Numbered from the stretch's first letter, positions 34,690 to 45,096 are shown. The stretch: 64,000 nt of DNA from Duganella rivi (GCF_009857435.1 NZ_WWCK01000005.1:434001-498000); one strand, 5' to 3'. A program made the numbers and translations. The notes: generated by a model from the sequence alone, not told the origin.

Positions 34690-35147
34690 ATCCTCCGCTT
34701 GAGCCAGAGTGGCAGCAGCCACCAGGCGCACAGTATCAATACCGCCATCAGGGCTGACACGATCAGCCCGATGGTGAGTCCAAACACTTCCGACATCACC
34801 AGATTCGTCCCCAGCACCAGGGCTATCGCCAGTGTAAATGCACCGGCGACAATCTGGCGCGTTGCTACGCGTTTGAAACCGGCACGGTCTTTCAACGGCC
34901 GCATCAGGCGGTGCTGAATGGCCGGTGCGCTCAGCAGCACGAGGCTGGCCAGCGAGAATAAGAAGGTCGCCAAAAACAGCTGCTTCTCCAGATGCACAAT
35001 CTTTGAAAAACCGGTGTTGAACGGCAAAATGATGAGAAATGCCGACAGCATCTGCGCGCCCGGCAGCAGGATGCGCATTTCGCTCAGCATGTCGGAAAAA
35101 TCGCCGTCGTCGCGTTCCTCCGCGTCGTAGTCGCGCGGCTCGCTCAT
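34686..35147 (-). CDS. DUF6328-type four-helix membrane protein
   Basis: A 153-residue inner-membrane protein with an acidic N-terminus and about four membrane helices; MRILLPGAQMLSAFLIILPF is typical of the DUF6328 group. It overlaps the quinone oxidoreductase gene by 4 bases (ATGA) and the convergent lipoprotein stop by 4. Function unknown. Confidence 0.75.
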   Translation of the reverse strand: MSEPRDYDAEERDDGDFSDMLSEMRILLPGAQMLSAFLIILPFNTGFSKIVHLEKQLFLATFLFSLASLVLLSAPAIQHRLMRPLKDRAGFKRVATRQIVAGAFTLAIALVLGTNLVMSEVFGLTIGLIVSALMAVLILCAWWLLPLWLKRRI

Positions 35148-36118
35148 GGCAGCAGGATGGTGGAGCCGGTGGTCTTGCGGGCTTCGAGGTCGATGTGGGC
35201 CTGGCGCACGTCGGCCAAGGCGTAGCGCTGGCGGATATCGATTTTGACTTCGCCGCTGCTCACCACGCCGAACAGCGACTTGGCCGATGCCTCCAAGTCC
35301 TCGCGCTTGGCCATGTAAGCCATCAGCGACGGACGCGTGACGAACAGCGAGCCGCGGCTGGCCAGCTCATTCAAACCAAACGGCGGCACCGGCCCGGACG
35401 CATTGCCGAAGCTGACCATCATGCCCAGCGGCTGCAGGCAATCGAGCGAGCCAATAAACGTGTCCTTGCCGATCGAGTCATACACCACCGACACGCCCTT
35501 GCCGCCGGTGAGTTCCTTCACGCGCTCGGTGAAGTTTTCCTTGTTGTAGTTGATGACGTGGGTGGCGCCGTTTTCAATCGCCAGCGCGGCCTTCTCTTCC
35601 GAGCCGACCGTGCCGATCAGGTTCACGCCCATCACCCGCGCCCACTGGCAGGCGATCAGGCCGACGCCGCCGGCTGCCGCGTGGAACAGTATGGTGTCGC
35701 CGGCTTTCAGCGGCACGGTGCGGTGGAACAGATACTGCACCGTCAAGCCTTGCAGCATCATGGCGGCGGCGGTATCGAATTCAATTTGCTTGGGCAGCAC
35801 CAGAAGTTGCGAGGCCGGGATGTTGCGCGCTTCCGAGTAGGCGCCGAGCGGGCGGCCGCCGTAGGCGACACGGTCGCCGGCTTTTAAATCGGTGACGCCC
35901 TCACCCACTTCCTCGACCACGCCGGCGCCTTCCACGCCCAGTGCGCCGGGCAGCGGTTGCGGGTACAGGCCGGTGCGGTGGTAGACGTCGATGTAATTGA
36001 GACCGATGGCTTCATGGCGCATTCGCACTTCACCGGGGCCGGGCGGCGGCAAATCCACCTCCACCAGTTCCATCACCTCGGGGCCGCCTACGCGGTTCAT
36101 GCGGATCGCCTTGACCAT
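35144..36118 (-). CDS. NADPH:quinone oxidoreductase-type zinc-less MDR enzyme
   Basis: A 324-residue medium-chain reductase. It has the N-terminal GroES-like fold (IGLNYIDVYHRTGLYP) and the Rossmann motif AAGGVGLIACQWA; catalytic zinc cysteines are absent, as in Qor/zeta-crystallin. It probably reduces quinones with NADPH in the cytoplasm. It lies 12 bases after mgsA, suggesting an operon that handles reactive carbonyls and quinones. Confidence 0.92.
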   Translation of the reverse strand: MVKAIRMNRVGGPEVMELVEVDLPPPGPGEVRMRHEAIGLNYIDVYHRTGLYPQPLPGALGVEGAGVVEEVGEGVTDLKAGDRVAYGGRPLGAYSEARNIPASQLLVLPKQIEFDTAAAMMLQGLTVQYLFHRTVPLKAGDTILFHAAAGGVGLIACQWARVMGVNLIGTVGSEEKAALAIENGATHVINYNKENFTERVKELTGGKGVSVVYDSIGKDTFIGSLDCLQPLGMMVSFGNASGPVPPFGLNELASRGSLFVTRPSLMAYMAKREDLEASAKSLFGVVSSGEVKIDIRQRYALADVRQAHIDLEARKTTGSTILLP

Positions 36119-36130
36119 GTTCGTTCTCCC

Positions 36131-36523
36131 TTATTGCGCTGCAGTTTGCTGGATTTGTTGAAGCTGAGACAGTACCAGATGTGCCGACGCCACGTTGGTC
36201 GCGCACGGCGTATTGTGCACGTCGCAGGCGCGCACCAGGGCGTTGATGTCCGGTTCGTGCGGCTGCGGCGTCATCGGATCGCGCAGGAAGATCACGGCGT
36301 CGATCTGGCCTTCCACCAGCATGGAACCGATCTGCAAGTCGCCGCCGAACGGGCCCGAGTGCTTGCGATCCACGGTCAGGCCAACCTCGTTGATCAAGCG
36401 GCCGCCGGTGGTGCCGGTGGCGACCAGCTGGCAGGTCGAGAGGTAGGCCTTGTATTCGCTGGCCAACGCGATCATGTCGTCTTTTTTCTTATCGTGCGCA
36501 ATCAGGGCAATGCGGGTCTTCAT
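36131..36523 (-). CDS. mgsA: Methylglyoxal synthase
   Basis: Converts dihydroxyacetone phosphate to methylglyoxal and phosphate, a bypass when phosphorylated sugars accumulate. The 130-residue protein has the phosphate-binding ATGTTGGRL, the catalytic Asp region [11 protein letters not shown] and [14 protein letters not shown], all typical. It lies between the EamA transporter and the quinone reductase on the same strand. Confidence 0.96.
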   Translation of the reverse strand: MKTRIALIAHDKKKDDMIALASEYKAYLSTCQLVATGTTGGRLINEVGLTVDRKHSGPFGGDLQIGSMLVEGQIDAVIFLRDPMTPQPHEPDINALVRACDVHNTPCATNVASAHLVLSQLQQIQQTAAQ

Positions 36524-36536
36524 GTCTTGATCCTAT

Positions 36537-37442
36537 TTATTTTTTGGACAGCAGATAAATCCCGGACAGCACGAGCGCGGTTCCGCCCAGCTGCCACGAG
36601 GTGACGGGCTCGCCCAGCAGCAGCGCGCCCAAAAACAGCGTAGAAACGGGGCCGATCATACCAGCCTGCGAAGCCGTGCCGGCGCCGATGCGCTCGACCG
36701 CGATCATGGTCATGAACACGGGAGCGACGGTGCACATCATGCCGTTCAGCAGCGACAGGCCGTACACCGGCAGCGGTTGCAGCAGGCCCGAGGCCGGGCG
36801 CAGCAGGAAGAATTGGCCGACGCAGGCGACCGTGGAGACGCACATGGCGTAGGACACCAGCCGCAACGGGCCAAGCCGCTTCACCATTTCGCCGGATAGC
36901 AGCAGGTAGGCGGCGTAAGCGGCAGCCGAGCCGGTGACCAGCGCCGCGCCCAGCACAACGTTGCTGCCGCCTTGCAGGTCGTGCACAAACACCAGCACGA
37001 TGCCGCAGTAGGAAATTGCCAAGGCCATCCACTGCTTGCGGCCGATGTGGTGCTTGAGGACGGTGGAGCTGATTAGCAGAACAAAGGTGGGCGTCAGGAA
37101 CAGGATCAGGCGCTCAAGGCCGACCGAGATGTATTGCAGGCCGAGGAAATCGAGGAAGCTGGACAGGTAGTAACCAACCAGACCTAGGCCGAGGATGCGC
37201 CAGCGGTCGTTGGTAGTGAGCGGTGCTTCGGTGCGCATCTTCCAGATAGCAATGGTGGCAAACACCGGCAGCGAAAACAGCATGCGGAACGCCAGCACGG
37301 TGACCGCGTCAAGCTGATAGCGGTATAGCAGCTTGGCGACAATCGCCTTGGTGGAAAACAAAACCGAACCGCCAATGGCGATGCCTAGCCCGCTGAGAAA
37401 AGCGGCACGCGTCAGCCCGCCATGTGTAGTGCTTTTGTCCAT
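36537..37442 (-). CDS. EamA/DMT-family transporter
   Basis: A 301-residue inner-membrane protein with ten helices in two EamA repeats. ATG at 37442 (MDKSTTHGG) is chosen over an in-frame TTG two codons earlier. Such proteins export metabolites or drugs; the substrate is not evident. It is 13 bases upstream of mgsA and may form an operon with it and the genes beyond. Confidence 0.9.
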   Translation of the reverse strand: MDKSTTHGGLTRAAFLSGLGIAIGGSVLFSTKAIVAKLLYRYQLDAVTVLAFRMLFSLPVFATIAIWKMRTEAPLTTNDRWRILGLGLVGYYLSSFLDFLGLQYISVGLERLILFLTPTFVLLISSTVLKHHIGRKQWMALAISYCGIVLVFVHDLQGGSNVVLGAALVTGSAAAYAAYLLLSGEMVKRLGPLRLVSYAMCVSTVACVGQFFLLRPASGLLQPLPVYGLSLLNGMMCTVAPVFMTMIAVERIGAGTASQAGMIGPVSTLFLGALLLGEPVTSWQLGGTALVLSGIYLLSKK

Positions 37443-37523
37443 ACGCAAGATTGTACGGGCAAAAGGGTTTAGCTGCTGAGGCTCCCCGCGTACCTCCTCC
37501 CCCGCTTACCCCTTCCCCCGCCG

Positions 37524-37553
37524 GGGGTCTGACCCCATGCGGGGTCAGACCCC
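37524..37553. repeat. GGGGTCTGACCCC inverted repeat (REP-like)
   Basis: Arms 37524-37536 and 37541-37553 are perfect complements around ATGC, and each arm is itself nearly palindromic. It lies between the phosphatase gene stop and the EamA transporter start on the same strand. The GGGGTCAG core is shared with the hairpin at 4049-4108. It could end transcription or be a mobile REP element. No gene lies in 37443-37597. Confidence 0.75.
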
Positions 37554-37597
37554 TATGACGCGCCGCTGGCCTGCCGGCACCGCGTGTGGGGTAGGTG

Positions 37598-40117
37598 CTA
37601 GCTAATGGCCACGGAAGGCGAACCCGCTGAAACTACTGCGGTCGTCGTTCTAGCGATTAGGGTTGCGGGGGCGGCGGTGCCGACCAGTTTGTTGACTTGC
37701 TTGAATTGGGCGGTCATCTTGCCCGGCGTTAGGGTCACCAGGGTGTAGCCCTGCGCATCCGTGTTCACGTACTTGAGCCACGGGTTGTTGCCCAAACCAG
37801 CCAACTGCTGCGCCAAGCCCAACAGGCTGGTGTTGAAGTCGCTATTGGCTTGCAGGCCGGCCAGTACCGCCGTCACGGTCGCATCCAGCTGCGCTTCCGG
37901 CACGCCTTTTGCCGCCAAGGCGCCGCGCAATTGCACGCGGGTTTGCTCCAGCAGCGACGCCACCGTCGGCGCAGCTTTACCCATGGTGTAGTCGAGCAGG
38001 TTGAAGTTCAGGTTGACCGTGCCCAGCCCCGTCACCGGCACCGCCAGCGGATACGACACCAAGGTGCCGATATCACCCAGCGCCGCCGCCGCATCGCGCA
38101 AATAAACGAAGAACGAATCCGAGCTGATGCCCGCCGACACCAAGTCCACCATCACCGGCGTGCCGCCACCAGCCGCATCGAAATCATCATTGACCGTGCC
38201 GGCAAAGAACGAGTGTATATCGCCCGTCATCGCCACCACATTGCCGATGTTGTTGGTTTTCAGGTGCGACATCAGCGCCTTGCGCTCGCTGTTGTAGCCG
38301 TCCCATTGGTCGCAGTTGAGCAGGAAGCGCGTGAAGAACGCCGCCAGCGCATCCTTCTTGCCCGACGCCGCCACGAAGGCCGAATTAGCCATGTTAGCCT
38401 GCACCTCCGGCTTGATGTAGCCGAAGGCGATGGTCTGCGCTGCCGTCGCCGCCAGCACCGCCGGCGTGGCCGCCACGATGCCACTGCCCGCGATGTAGGT
38501 CTTGGTATAAGCCGCCACCGCAATCGACGCTTGCGCGGTCGTCAGACCGGCCTTCACGCCAGCCGTAACCTGCGTCTCCACCGTGCTACCCGAGGCAGCG
38601 TAAGCGGCCATGATGGCGCCCGCGCCGGCCTGCGCTACCGTGGCCGATGCACCCGCCGTCACACCAGCCACAATTGCGCCAGCCAAGGGGAAGTTGCCGC
38701 CTGCTGCTGCCGCTGTACTGCCCACGGACGTCGCCAAGCCACTCACCGCGCCTACCGCCAGCAGGGTCGCAATCGCATCCACGCCGTTGAGGCCCATGCG
38801 CAGCAGCGACACTTCATTGCCCCACAATTTCCACGTCGAGGTAGCGGACTTCATTTTGTCCATCCACCACTGGCGCTGGGTGTTGCCAAGGATGGTGGCG
38901 GTGGTCAACGGATCGAGGCCGATGGTTTTCGCGCCGGCCATCTTTTGCGCTTCCACGCTGTTGAACAAATCCTGCGGCACCAGATAGCGCGCGCCGATGC
39001 GGCCCAGCGGCTTGCCGGTCGCCGGATTGACCGACGATTCCGGGATGATGTGGTCGGAGCGATACAAGCGCTGGTCGGTCATCACCAGCTGCATCAGCTT
39101 CCCGAACTGGAAGTCGCGGTAGATTTTGATGTTCTGGAAGGTGGTGTTGGCGCCGTCCAGCGACACGTCCGCCGGCATGAATTCAAACCACGCCTGGTTG
39201 GCGTTGCGGCGGCGCGAAGTCTGATGCAGATCCGAGCCGTCGGCGTTGAACGAGCCGTCGTAGGTTTGCGCGTCCTGCCAGCCATCGTCCGAGAATTCGT
39301 GATCGTCCCAGATAGCGATGAAGGCAAAGCGCTCGTGCAGCGCTTGCAGGCGCGTATCGGTGCGGTACTTTTTGTACAGGTAGCGATAGTCGGCCAGCGA
39401 GTTGGCGTACTTCGCGCCCGAGGTGCCGCTCTTGAACACGCCGTCCGGCAGCACCAGCGCATCGTGACGGCTTTCCACTGCGCCGATCTGAAAGTCCTCG
39501 CCCACGGTCTCGTAGATGTAGTCGCCCAGGTGGACGATGAAGTCGAGGTTCTCGGCGGCGATGGCGGTCATCGCGCCCCAGTGGTTCAAGCTCCAGTCCT
39601 GGCAAGTCATGTAGGCGAATTGCAGCTGCGCGACATCGGCATCGGCCGCCGGCGCGGTCTTGAAGCGGCCAACGTTGGAGCGGTTGTCGCCGGCGATAAA
39701 CTGGTAGTAGTAAATGGTGTTGGCCGACAAGCCGGTCAGCTTGTGGCGCACGGTGTTGTCGTACTGCGCTTGCAGCGGCAGCGACACGTCGGCCACCGTG
39801 GTGCCGTTCAGCGCCGCATTGCTGCCCAGCGCCTTGCTGTTGTCGGCCGAGGTCACGATCAAGCGGATGGCGCTATCGGCACCCGCTGCCACGGTCGCCA
39901 CGTTGTCGGCCGACGCCGGCACGGCGCGCGTCCATAGCAAGATACTGTCGGCGCGCGGATCGCCCGACGCCACGCTTTGCGGGAACTTCCACGCGCCGCT
40001 GGCCGGCGGCAAGGCGCTGCCGCCGTCGCTGCCGCCGCCGCACGCGCTCAGGCCCGCGCCCGAGGCCACCGATACCGTGATAAAGCTGCCGAATTTAAGA
40101 AACTGCCGTCTGTCCAT
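37598..40117 (-). CDS. phoD: PhoD-family alkaline phosphatase with large insertion
   Basis: A secreted metallophosphatase of 839 residues, longer than the usual 500-600. A Tat signal (MDRRQFLKFG) with a lipobox-like SACGGG near residue 26 starts the protein. Metal-site motifs are intact: FIVHLGDYIYE, IWDDHEFSDDG and MTGDIHSFFAG. About residues 447-590 are an Ala/Gly/Thr/Val-rich stretch absent from typical PhoD, between the NEVSLLRM and DQWDGY blocks. It should release phosphate from organic phosphodiesters or monoesters. Confidence 0.88.
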   Translation of the reverse strand: MDRRQFLKFGSFITVSVASGAGLSACGGGSDGGSALPPASGAWKFPQSVASGDPRADSILLWTRAVPASADNVATVAAGADSAIRLIVTSADNSKALGSNAALNGTTVADVSLPLQAQYDNTVRHKLTGLSANTIYYYQFIAGDNRSNVGRFKTAPAADADVAQLQFAYMTCQDWSLNHWGAMTAIAAENLDFIVHLGDYIYETVGEDFQIGAVESRHDALVLPDGVFKSGTSGAKYANSLADYRYLYKKYRTDTRLQALHERFAFIAIWDDHEFSDDGWQDAQTYDGSFNADGSDLHQTSRRRNANQAWFEFMPADVSLDGANTTFQNIKIYRDFQFGKLMQLVMTDQRLYRSDHIIPESSVNPATGKPLGRIGARYLVPQDLFNSVEAQKMAGAKTIGLDPLTTATILGNTQRQWWMDKMKSATSTWKLWGNEVSLLRMGLNGVDAIATLLAVGAVSGLATSVGSTAAAAGGNFPLAGAIVAGVTAGASATVAQAGAGAIMAAYAASGSTVETQVTAGVKAGLTTAQASIAVAAYTKTYIAGSGIVAATPAVLAATAAQTIAFGYIKPEVQANMANSAFVAASGKKDALAAFFTRFLLNCDQWDGYNSERKALMSHLKTNNIGNVVAMTGDIHSFFAGTVNDDFDAAGGGTPVMVDLVSAGISSDSFFVYLRDAAAALGDIGTLVSYPLAVPVTGLGTVNLNFNLLDYTMGKAAPTVASLLEQTRVQLRGALAAKGVPEAQLDATVTAVLAGLQANSDFNTSLLGLAQQLAGLGNNPWLKYVNTDAQGYTLVTLTPGKMTAQFKQVNKLVGTAAPATLIARTTTAVVSAGSPSVAIS

Positions 40118-40331
40118 GTCTGCTCCCGCGCTGCGATGATGTCAAAAAGGTAAACGCTAGCAGCAGGATATGACGGCTTCTCTACAAAAAGTGGAGCCTG
40201 GCCTCTAGCGGAGGGCCTATGGTGTGTGCTATGAGCGACGGCGGTTTCTGAGCGCCCTCTTATGCTAGAATACCGCCCTCACCGCACACCAATGACTCAC
40301 CTAACGAAATACCGCCGAAGGAAGACCGAAC

Positions 40332-41057
40332 ATGGCTGGACACAGCAAATGGGCCAACATTAAGCACAAAAAGGCAGCAACTGACGCGAAACGCGGCAAG
40401 ATCTGGACGCGCCTGATTAAAGAAATCACCGTGGCTGCCCGCATGGGCGGCGGCGACATCGCGTCGAATCCGCGCCTGCGCCTCGCCATCGACAAGGCAG
40501 CCGACGCCAATATGCCGAAAGATAACGTGCAACGCGCGATCACGCGCGGCACCGGCGGCGAAGACGGCGCATCGTACGAAGAGGTACGCTACGAAGGCTA
40601 CGGCATCGGCGGCGCCGCCATCATCGTCGACTGCATGACCGACAACCGCGTGCGCACCGTGGCCGAAGTCCGCAACGCCTTCAACAAAAACGGCGGCAAC
40701 ATGGGCAACGAAGGCTCGGTGGCCTTTATGTTCAAGCACTGCGGCCAGTTCCTGTTCGCACCGGGCACCAATGAAGACGCGCTGATGGAAGCCGCGCTCG
40801 AAGCCGGCGCCGAAGACGTGGTCACCGACGAAGAAGGCGGCATTGAAGTGCTGTGCGGCCCGCATGATTTCGCCGGCGTGAAAGACGCGCTGGAAGCCAA
40901 GGGCTTCAAAGCCGAAGTGGCCGAGATCATCATGAAGCCGGACGTAGTCACTGGCGTCAGCGGCGACAACGCGATCAAGATGCAAAAACTGCTGGATGCA
41001 CTGGAAGCGCTGGACGACGTCCAGGAAGTGTATTCCAACGTTGAGATCGAAGACTGA
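40332..41057 (+). CDS. yebC: YebC/PmpR-family protein
   Basis: A 241-residue protein with the highly conserved opening [20 protein letters not shown]. Members have been described as DNA-binding regulators and, more recently, as translation factors that relieve ribosome stalling at proline runs. GAAGGAAGA precedes the ATG. It is 17 bases upstream of purD and probably co-transcribed. 40118-40331 upstream holds the divergent promoters of yebC and phoD. Confidence 0.95.
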   Translation: MAGHSKWANIKHKKAATDAKRGKIWTRLIKEITVAARMGGGDIASNPRLRLAIDKAADANMPKDNVQRAITRGTGGEDGASYEEVRYEGYGIGGAAIIVDCMTDNRVRTVAEVRNAFNKNGGNMGNEGSVAFMFKHCGQFLFAPGTNEDALMEAALEAGAEDVVTDEEGGIEVLCGPHDFAGVKDALEAKGFKAEVAEIIMKPDVVTGVSGDNAIKMQKLLDALEALDDVQEVYSNVEIED

Positions 41058-41074
41058 GCGAAGACTGAGGACTT

Positions 41075-42343
41075 ATGAAAATTTTGGTAGTCGGCTCCGG
41101 CGGCCGTGAGCACGCGCTGGCATGGAAACTGGCGCAATCCGAGCGCATTCAGATGGTGTACGTGGCCCCGGGTAACGGCGGCACCGCGCGCGATCCGCGC
41201 CTGGTCAACGTCAATATCACCGACCTGCACGAGCTGGCGAATTTCGTTGAGAGCGAAGGTATCAGCCTGACCGTGGTCGGCCCTGAGACCCCGCTGGCCG
41301 GCGGCATCGTCAACCTGTTCCGCGCGCGCGGCCTGAAAGTCTTCGGCCCGACCAAGGAAGCAGCGCAGCTGGAGTCGTCGAAAGACTTCGCCAAGGCGTT
41401 CATGCAGCGCCATGGTATCCCGACTGCCAAATATCAAACCTTCTCGGAAGTGGCGCAAGCCCACGCCTACATCGACGCCAACGGCGCGCCTATCGTCATC
41501 AAGGCCGACGGCCTGGCTGCCGGCAAAGGCGTGGTAGTGGCAATGACGCTGGAAGACGCGCATGCCGCCGTTGATCACATGCTGTCCGATAACGCCTTCG
41601 GCGACGCCGGCGCGCGCATCGTGATCGAAGAATTCCTGGCCGGCGAAGAAGCAAGCTTCATCGTTATGTGCGACGGCAAAAACATTCTGCCGCTGGCCAC
41701 CAGCCAGGATCACAAGCGCCTGAAGGACAACGACGAAGGCCCGAACACCGGCGGCATGGGCGCTTACTCCCCTGCCCCTATCGTCACGCCGGCCATGCAC
41801 GCCCGCGTGATGCGCGAGATCATCAACCCGACCATCGCCGGCATGGCGAAGGACGGCATCGTGTTCACCGGCTTCCTGTACGCCGGCCTGATGATCGACG
41901 CTCAGGGCAATCCGCGCACGCTGGAATTCAACTGCCGCATGGGCGATCCTGAAACGCAACCGATCATGTCGCGCCTGAAGACCGACTTGGTCAACGTGAT
42001 GGAACACGCCGTCAACGGCACGCTGGATCAGATCGAGCTGGAATGGGATCGCCGCACCGCCGTCGGCGTGGTGCTGGCCGCCGCCGGCTACCCGGACGCG
42101 CCGCTGAAAGGCGCCGTCATCGAAGGCATTCCGGCCGAAACGCCGGAAGCCGTGACCTTCCACGCCGGCACCGCCGATGTGGACGGCCAGCTGCAAGTGA
42201 CCGGCGGCCGCGTGCTGTGCGTGGTCGGCTTGGGCGACAGCGTCAAGCTGGCGCAGAAAACGGCTTACGAAGCGGTCGACCAGATCACTTTCGAAGGCAT
42301 GCAGTGCCGCCGCGATATCGGCTGGCGCGGTCTGAAACACTAA
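41075..42343 (+). CDS. purD: Phosphoribosylamine-glycine ligase
   Basis: Second step of purine synthesis: joins glycine to phosphoribosylamine with ATP. The 422-residue product has the family opening [19 protein letters not shown] and the ATP-grasp signature [13 protein letters not shown]. It lies between yebC and hemF with small gaps. Confidence 0.97.
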   Translation: MKILVVGSGGREHALAWKLAQSERIQMVYVAPGNGGTARDPRLVNVNITDLHELANFVESEGISLTVVGPETPLAGGIVNLFRARGLKVFGPTKEAAQLESSKDFAKAFMQRHGIPTAKYQTFSEVAQAHAYIDANGAPIVIKADGLAAGKGVVVAMTLEDAHAAVDHMLSDNAFGDAGARIVIEEFLAGEEASFIVMCDGKNILPLATSQDHKRLKDNDEGPNTGGMGAYSPAPIVTPAMHARVMREIINPTIAGMAKDGIVFTGFLYAGLMIDAQGNPRTLEFNCRMGDPETQPIMSRLKTDLVNVMEHAVNGTLDQIELEWDRRTAVGVVLAAAGYPDAPLKGAVIEGIPAETPEAVTFHAGTADVDGQLQVTGGRVLCVVGLGDSVKLAQKTAYEAVDQITFEGMQCRRDIGWRGLKH

Positions 42344-42344
42344 G

Positions 42345-43259
42345 ATGTCTTCCGTTCCTAATCCCGCAGCAGTCAAAGCCTGGCTGCTCGACCTGCAAAA
42401 CCGCATCGTGCAAGCGTTGGAGGCCGTCGACGGCAAATCCTTCCTGCGCGATGAGTGGCAGCGCGCCGAAGGCGGCGGCGGGATTTCGCGCCTGGTTGAA
42501 GAAGGCAATGTGATTGAACGCGGCGGGGTGAATTTCTCGCACGTGATGGGCGCCAAGCTGCCGCCATCGGCTGCGGCGCATCGCCCTGACCTCGGCGGCA
42601 AACCGTGGGAAGCCATGGGCGTGTCGCTGGTGATCCATCCGCGCAATCCGTACGCGCCGACCGTGCACATGAACGTGCGCTTCTTCACCACGACGACGGC
42701 CGACGGCCAGCCGGCATGGTGGTTCGGCGGCGGCATGGATTTGACGCCGTACTACGGCAACAAGGAAGACGTTAAACACTTCCACCAAACCTGTCATGAC
42801 GCCCTCGCGCCGTTCGGCGACGACCTGCATCACCGGTTTAAGAAATGGTGCGACGAGTATTTCTACCTGAAGCACCGCCAGGAAGCGCGCGGCGTTGGCG
42901 GCATCTTCTTCGATGACTACAATGCAGCGGGCTTCGAGCAAAGCTACGCCATGACGCAAAACGTGGGTGATGCCTTCCTGAAGGCTTACCTGCCGATTCT
43001 GGAAGCGCGCAAGGACACGCCATACGGCGAACGCGAACGCGATTTCCAGGCCTATCGGCGCGGCCGCTATGTCGAGTTCAACCTGGTATTCGACCGCGGC
43101 ACGCTGTTTGGCTTGCAGTCGGGCGGCCGCACCGAGGCGATCCTGATGTCGATGCCGCCGATCGTCAAATGGCGCTATCGCTGGGAGCCTGAAGCCGGCT
43201 CGCCGGAAGCGGCGCTGTACACCGACTTCCTGCCGCATCGCGACTGGCTCGCTGCGTGA
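42345..43259 (+). CDS. hemF: Oxygen-dependent coproporphyrinogen III oxidase
   Basis: Haem-pathway enzyme that oxidatively decarboxylates coproporphyrinogen III. The 304-residue protein carries the PROSITE-type signature [14 protein letters not shown] and the [14 protein letters not shown] block. It starts one base after the purD stop, indicating coupled translation. Being the oxygen-using type, it points to aerobic life. Confidence 0.97.
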   Translation: MSSVPNPAAVKAWLLDLQNRIVQALEAVDGKSFLRDEWQRAEGGGGISRLVEEGNVIERGGVNFSHVMGAKLPPSAAAHRPDLGGKPWEAMGVSLVIHPRNPYAPTVHMNVRFFTTTTADGQPAWWFGGGMDLTPYYGNKEDVKHFHQTCHDALAPFGDDLHHRFKKWCDEYFYLKHRQEARGVGGIFFDDYNAAGFEQSYAMTQNVGDAFLKAYLPILEARKDTPYGERERDFQAYRRGRYVEFNLVFDRGTLFGLQSGGRTEAILMSMPPIVKWRYRWEPEAGSPEAALYTDFLPHRDWLAA

Positions 43260-43272
43260 CGATGGCCTACTG

Positions 43273-43932
43273 ATGGTCTACCGAACCGCACTGCTGGGAG
43301 GCAGCTACGATCCGGTGCATCTAGGTCACGTCGCGTTGGGCGAATACTTCGCCAATCTGCTGCAAGTAGACCAGTTGCGCGTGATCCCGACCGGACTGCC
43401 GTGGCAAAAAGCCTCGCTGAAAGCCTCGTCGCAGCAGCGCGCCGACATGGTGGCGCTGGCCTTTGCCGGCCGGCCGTTCAGCGTTGCGGTGGACATGCAG
43501 GAAATCGCGCGCGGTGCCCAAGGGTTAGCCACCTACACGATCGACACCTTGCACAATGTGCGCGCCGAACTGGGGCCCACGGCTTCCATCAGCTTCTTGA
43601 TGGGCGCCGACCAGCTGCAGCGGCTCGACACCTGGCATGAATGGCAGGCGCTGTTCGACTACGCCCATATTTGCGTAGCGGCCCGCCCTGGCTATGACCT
43701 CGCCGCCGCCGGGCTACCGGCAGCGGTCGAACAGGCGTTTTCCAGCCGACTGGGAACGCCCGAACAAATCCGTAACACGCCGCATGGTCTGACTTATCTG
43801 GCACAAGACTTCGCGGTGGATATCTCCGCTACCCAGATACGTGCGGCATTACAACGGGGGGAACCGGCAAACTCGCTTATCCCGCCGCTAGTGCTAGACT
43901 ATATTGAACAACACCATCTATACAAAAGCTAA
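43273..43932 (+). CDS. nadD: Nicotinate-nucleotide adenylyltransferase
   Basis: Adenylates nicotinate mononucleotide in NAD synthesis. The 219-residue enzyme has the nucleotidyltransferase HxGH motif in GGSYDPVHLGH and the C-terminal ISATQIRAAL. Its stop codon directly touches the rsfS start, as in many betaproteobacteria. Confidence 0.95.
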   Translation: MVYRTALLGGSYDPVHLGHVALGEYFANLLQVDQLRVIPTGLPWQKASLKASSQQRADMVALAFAGRPFSVAVDMQEIARGAQGLATYTIDTLHNVRAELGPTASISFLMGADQLQRLDTWHEWQALFDYAHICVAARPGYDLAAAGLPAAVEQAFSSRLGTPEQIRNTPHGLTYLAQDFAVDISATQIRAALQRGEPANSLIPPLVLDYIEQHHLYKS

Positions 43933-44619
43933 ATGGACATCAAAAAACTGCAAACCCTGGTCGTTGACGCTCTCGAAGACGTTAAGGCCCAAGACATCGT
44001 CCTGTTCGACACGACCCACTTAACCAGCCTGTTCGACCGCATCGCGATCGCCTCCGGTACCTCCAACCGTCAAACCAAGGCGCTGGCCGCCTCGGTACGC
44101 GACAAGATCAAAGCCGCCGGCGGTGAAGTCTACGGCATGGAAGGCGAGGACACCGGTGAATGGGTGCTGGTCGACCTGGGCGACATCATTGTCCACATCA
44201 TGCAAGCGCCGATCCGTGCCTACTACCGCCTGGAAGAAATCTGGGGCGACAAGCCGGTGAAACTGGGCGCCGCCAAGCGCAAGAACACCGAGGAAGCGAA
44301 AGAAGCCGCGCCGAAGAAAATCAGCAGCCACCTCGCCGCTGGCAAGAAAGCCACTGCCGCCGAAGCCGTGGTCGAGAAAAAAGCGCCGGCCCGCAAGCCT
44401 GCTGCCGCCAAGACCACCGCTACTTCCGCCACCAAGAAAGCTGCGGCTAAACCAGCTGCTGTCCCAGCCGGCAAGAAGATCAAGGTTGGCGCACCAAAAG
44501 CTACCGTCGCTGCTGTGAAAGCACTGAAAGCCACGGCCAAGCCGCGCGCCGCCAAGCCGAAGGCTGAAGAAGCACCAGCTAAAACGGTCATCAAGCGTAT
44601 CAAAAAAGCAGCCGAGTAA
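43933..44619 (+). CDS. rsfS: Ribosome silencing factor with long basic tail
   Basis: RsfS binds ribosomal protein L14 (uL14) and blocks subunit joining in starvation. Residues 1-118 form the RsfS domain (DIVLFDTTHLTSLFDRIAIA, GDIIVHIMQAPIRAYYRLE). The usual family length is 105-120, but here about 110 further residues follow, made of Lys, Ala, Pro and Thr (for example KKAAAKPAAVPAGKKIKVG), like histone H1 or a nucleic-acid-binding tail. It sits between nadD and rlmH. Confidence 0.95.
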   Translation: MDIKKLQTLVVDALEDVKAQDIVLFDTTHLTSLFDRIAIASGTSNRQTKALAASVRDKIKAAGGEVYGMEGEDTGEWVLVDLGDIIVHIMQAPIRAYYRLEEIWGDKPVKLGAAKRKNTEEAKEAAPKKISSHLAAGKKATAAEAVVEKKAPARKPAAAKTTATSATKKAAAKPAAVPAGKKIKVGAPKATVAAVKALKATAKPRAAKPKAEEAPAKTVIKRIKKAAE

Positions 44620-44625
44620 TTCGCC

Positions 44626-45096
44626 ATGCAGCTGATCATCGCTGCGGTCGGCCACAAGATGCCGGCCTGGATCGAGACCGGCTACGCCGAGTATGTGAAG
44701 CGCATGCCGCCGGAACTGAAGATCGTGCTGAAGGAAATCAAGCCGGTCGAACGTTCGGGCAGCAAGACTGCCGCCACCGCGATGGCGCTCGAACGCGAGC
44801 GCATCGAGGCGGCGCTGCCAAAATCGGTGCGCATCATTGCGCTCGATGAGCGGGGCAAGGATCTCACCTCGGTGGGCTTGTCGCAGCAGCTGGAAGCATG
44901 GCAGCAGGATGGCCGCGATACGGCTTTCCTGATCGGCGGCGCCGACGGCCTCGATCCAGCGCTGAAGGCGCGTGCAGAAGGTTTGATTCGGATTTCCAGT
45001 ATGACCCTGCCGCATGGTATGGTGCGGGTGATGCTGGCCGAGCAGCTGTACCGCGCCTGGACCATTACGCAGAACCACCCTTATCACCGCGTTTAA
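44626..45096 (+). CDS. rlmH: 23S rRNA (pseudouridine-1915-N3)-methyltransferase
   Basis: SPOUT-class methyltransferase acting on 23S rRNA helix 69. The 156-residue protein has the knot-region motifs [10 protein letters not shown] and [21 protein letters not shown], and ends in HPYHR as is typical. It follows rsfS by 6 bases. Confidence 0.97.
   Translation: MQLIIAAVGHKMPAWIETGYAEYVKRMPPELKIVLKEIKPVERSGSKTAATAMALERERIEAALPKSVRIIALDERGKDLTSVGLSQQLEAWQQDGRDTAFLIGGADGLDPALKARAEGLIRISSMTLPHGMVRVMLAEQLYRAWTITQNHPYHRV

Noticed and set aside
40598..42736. 712-codon minus-strand frame across yebC and purD
   Set aside because: It shadows two well-recognised genes and shows no family features.
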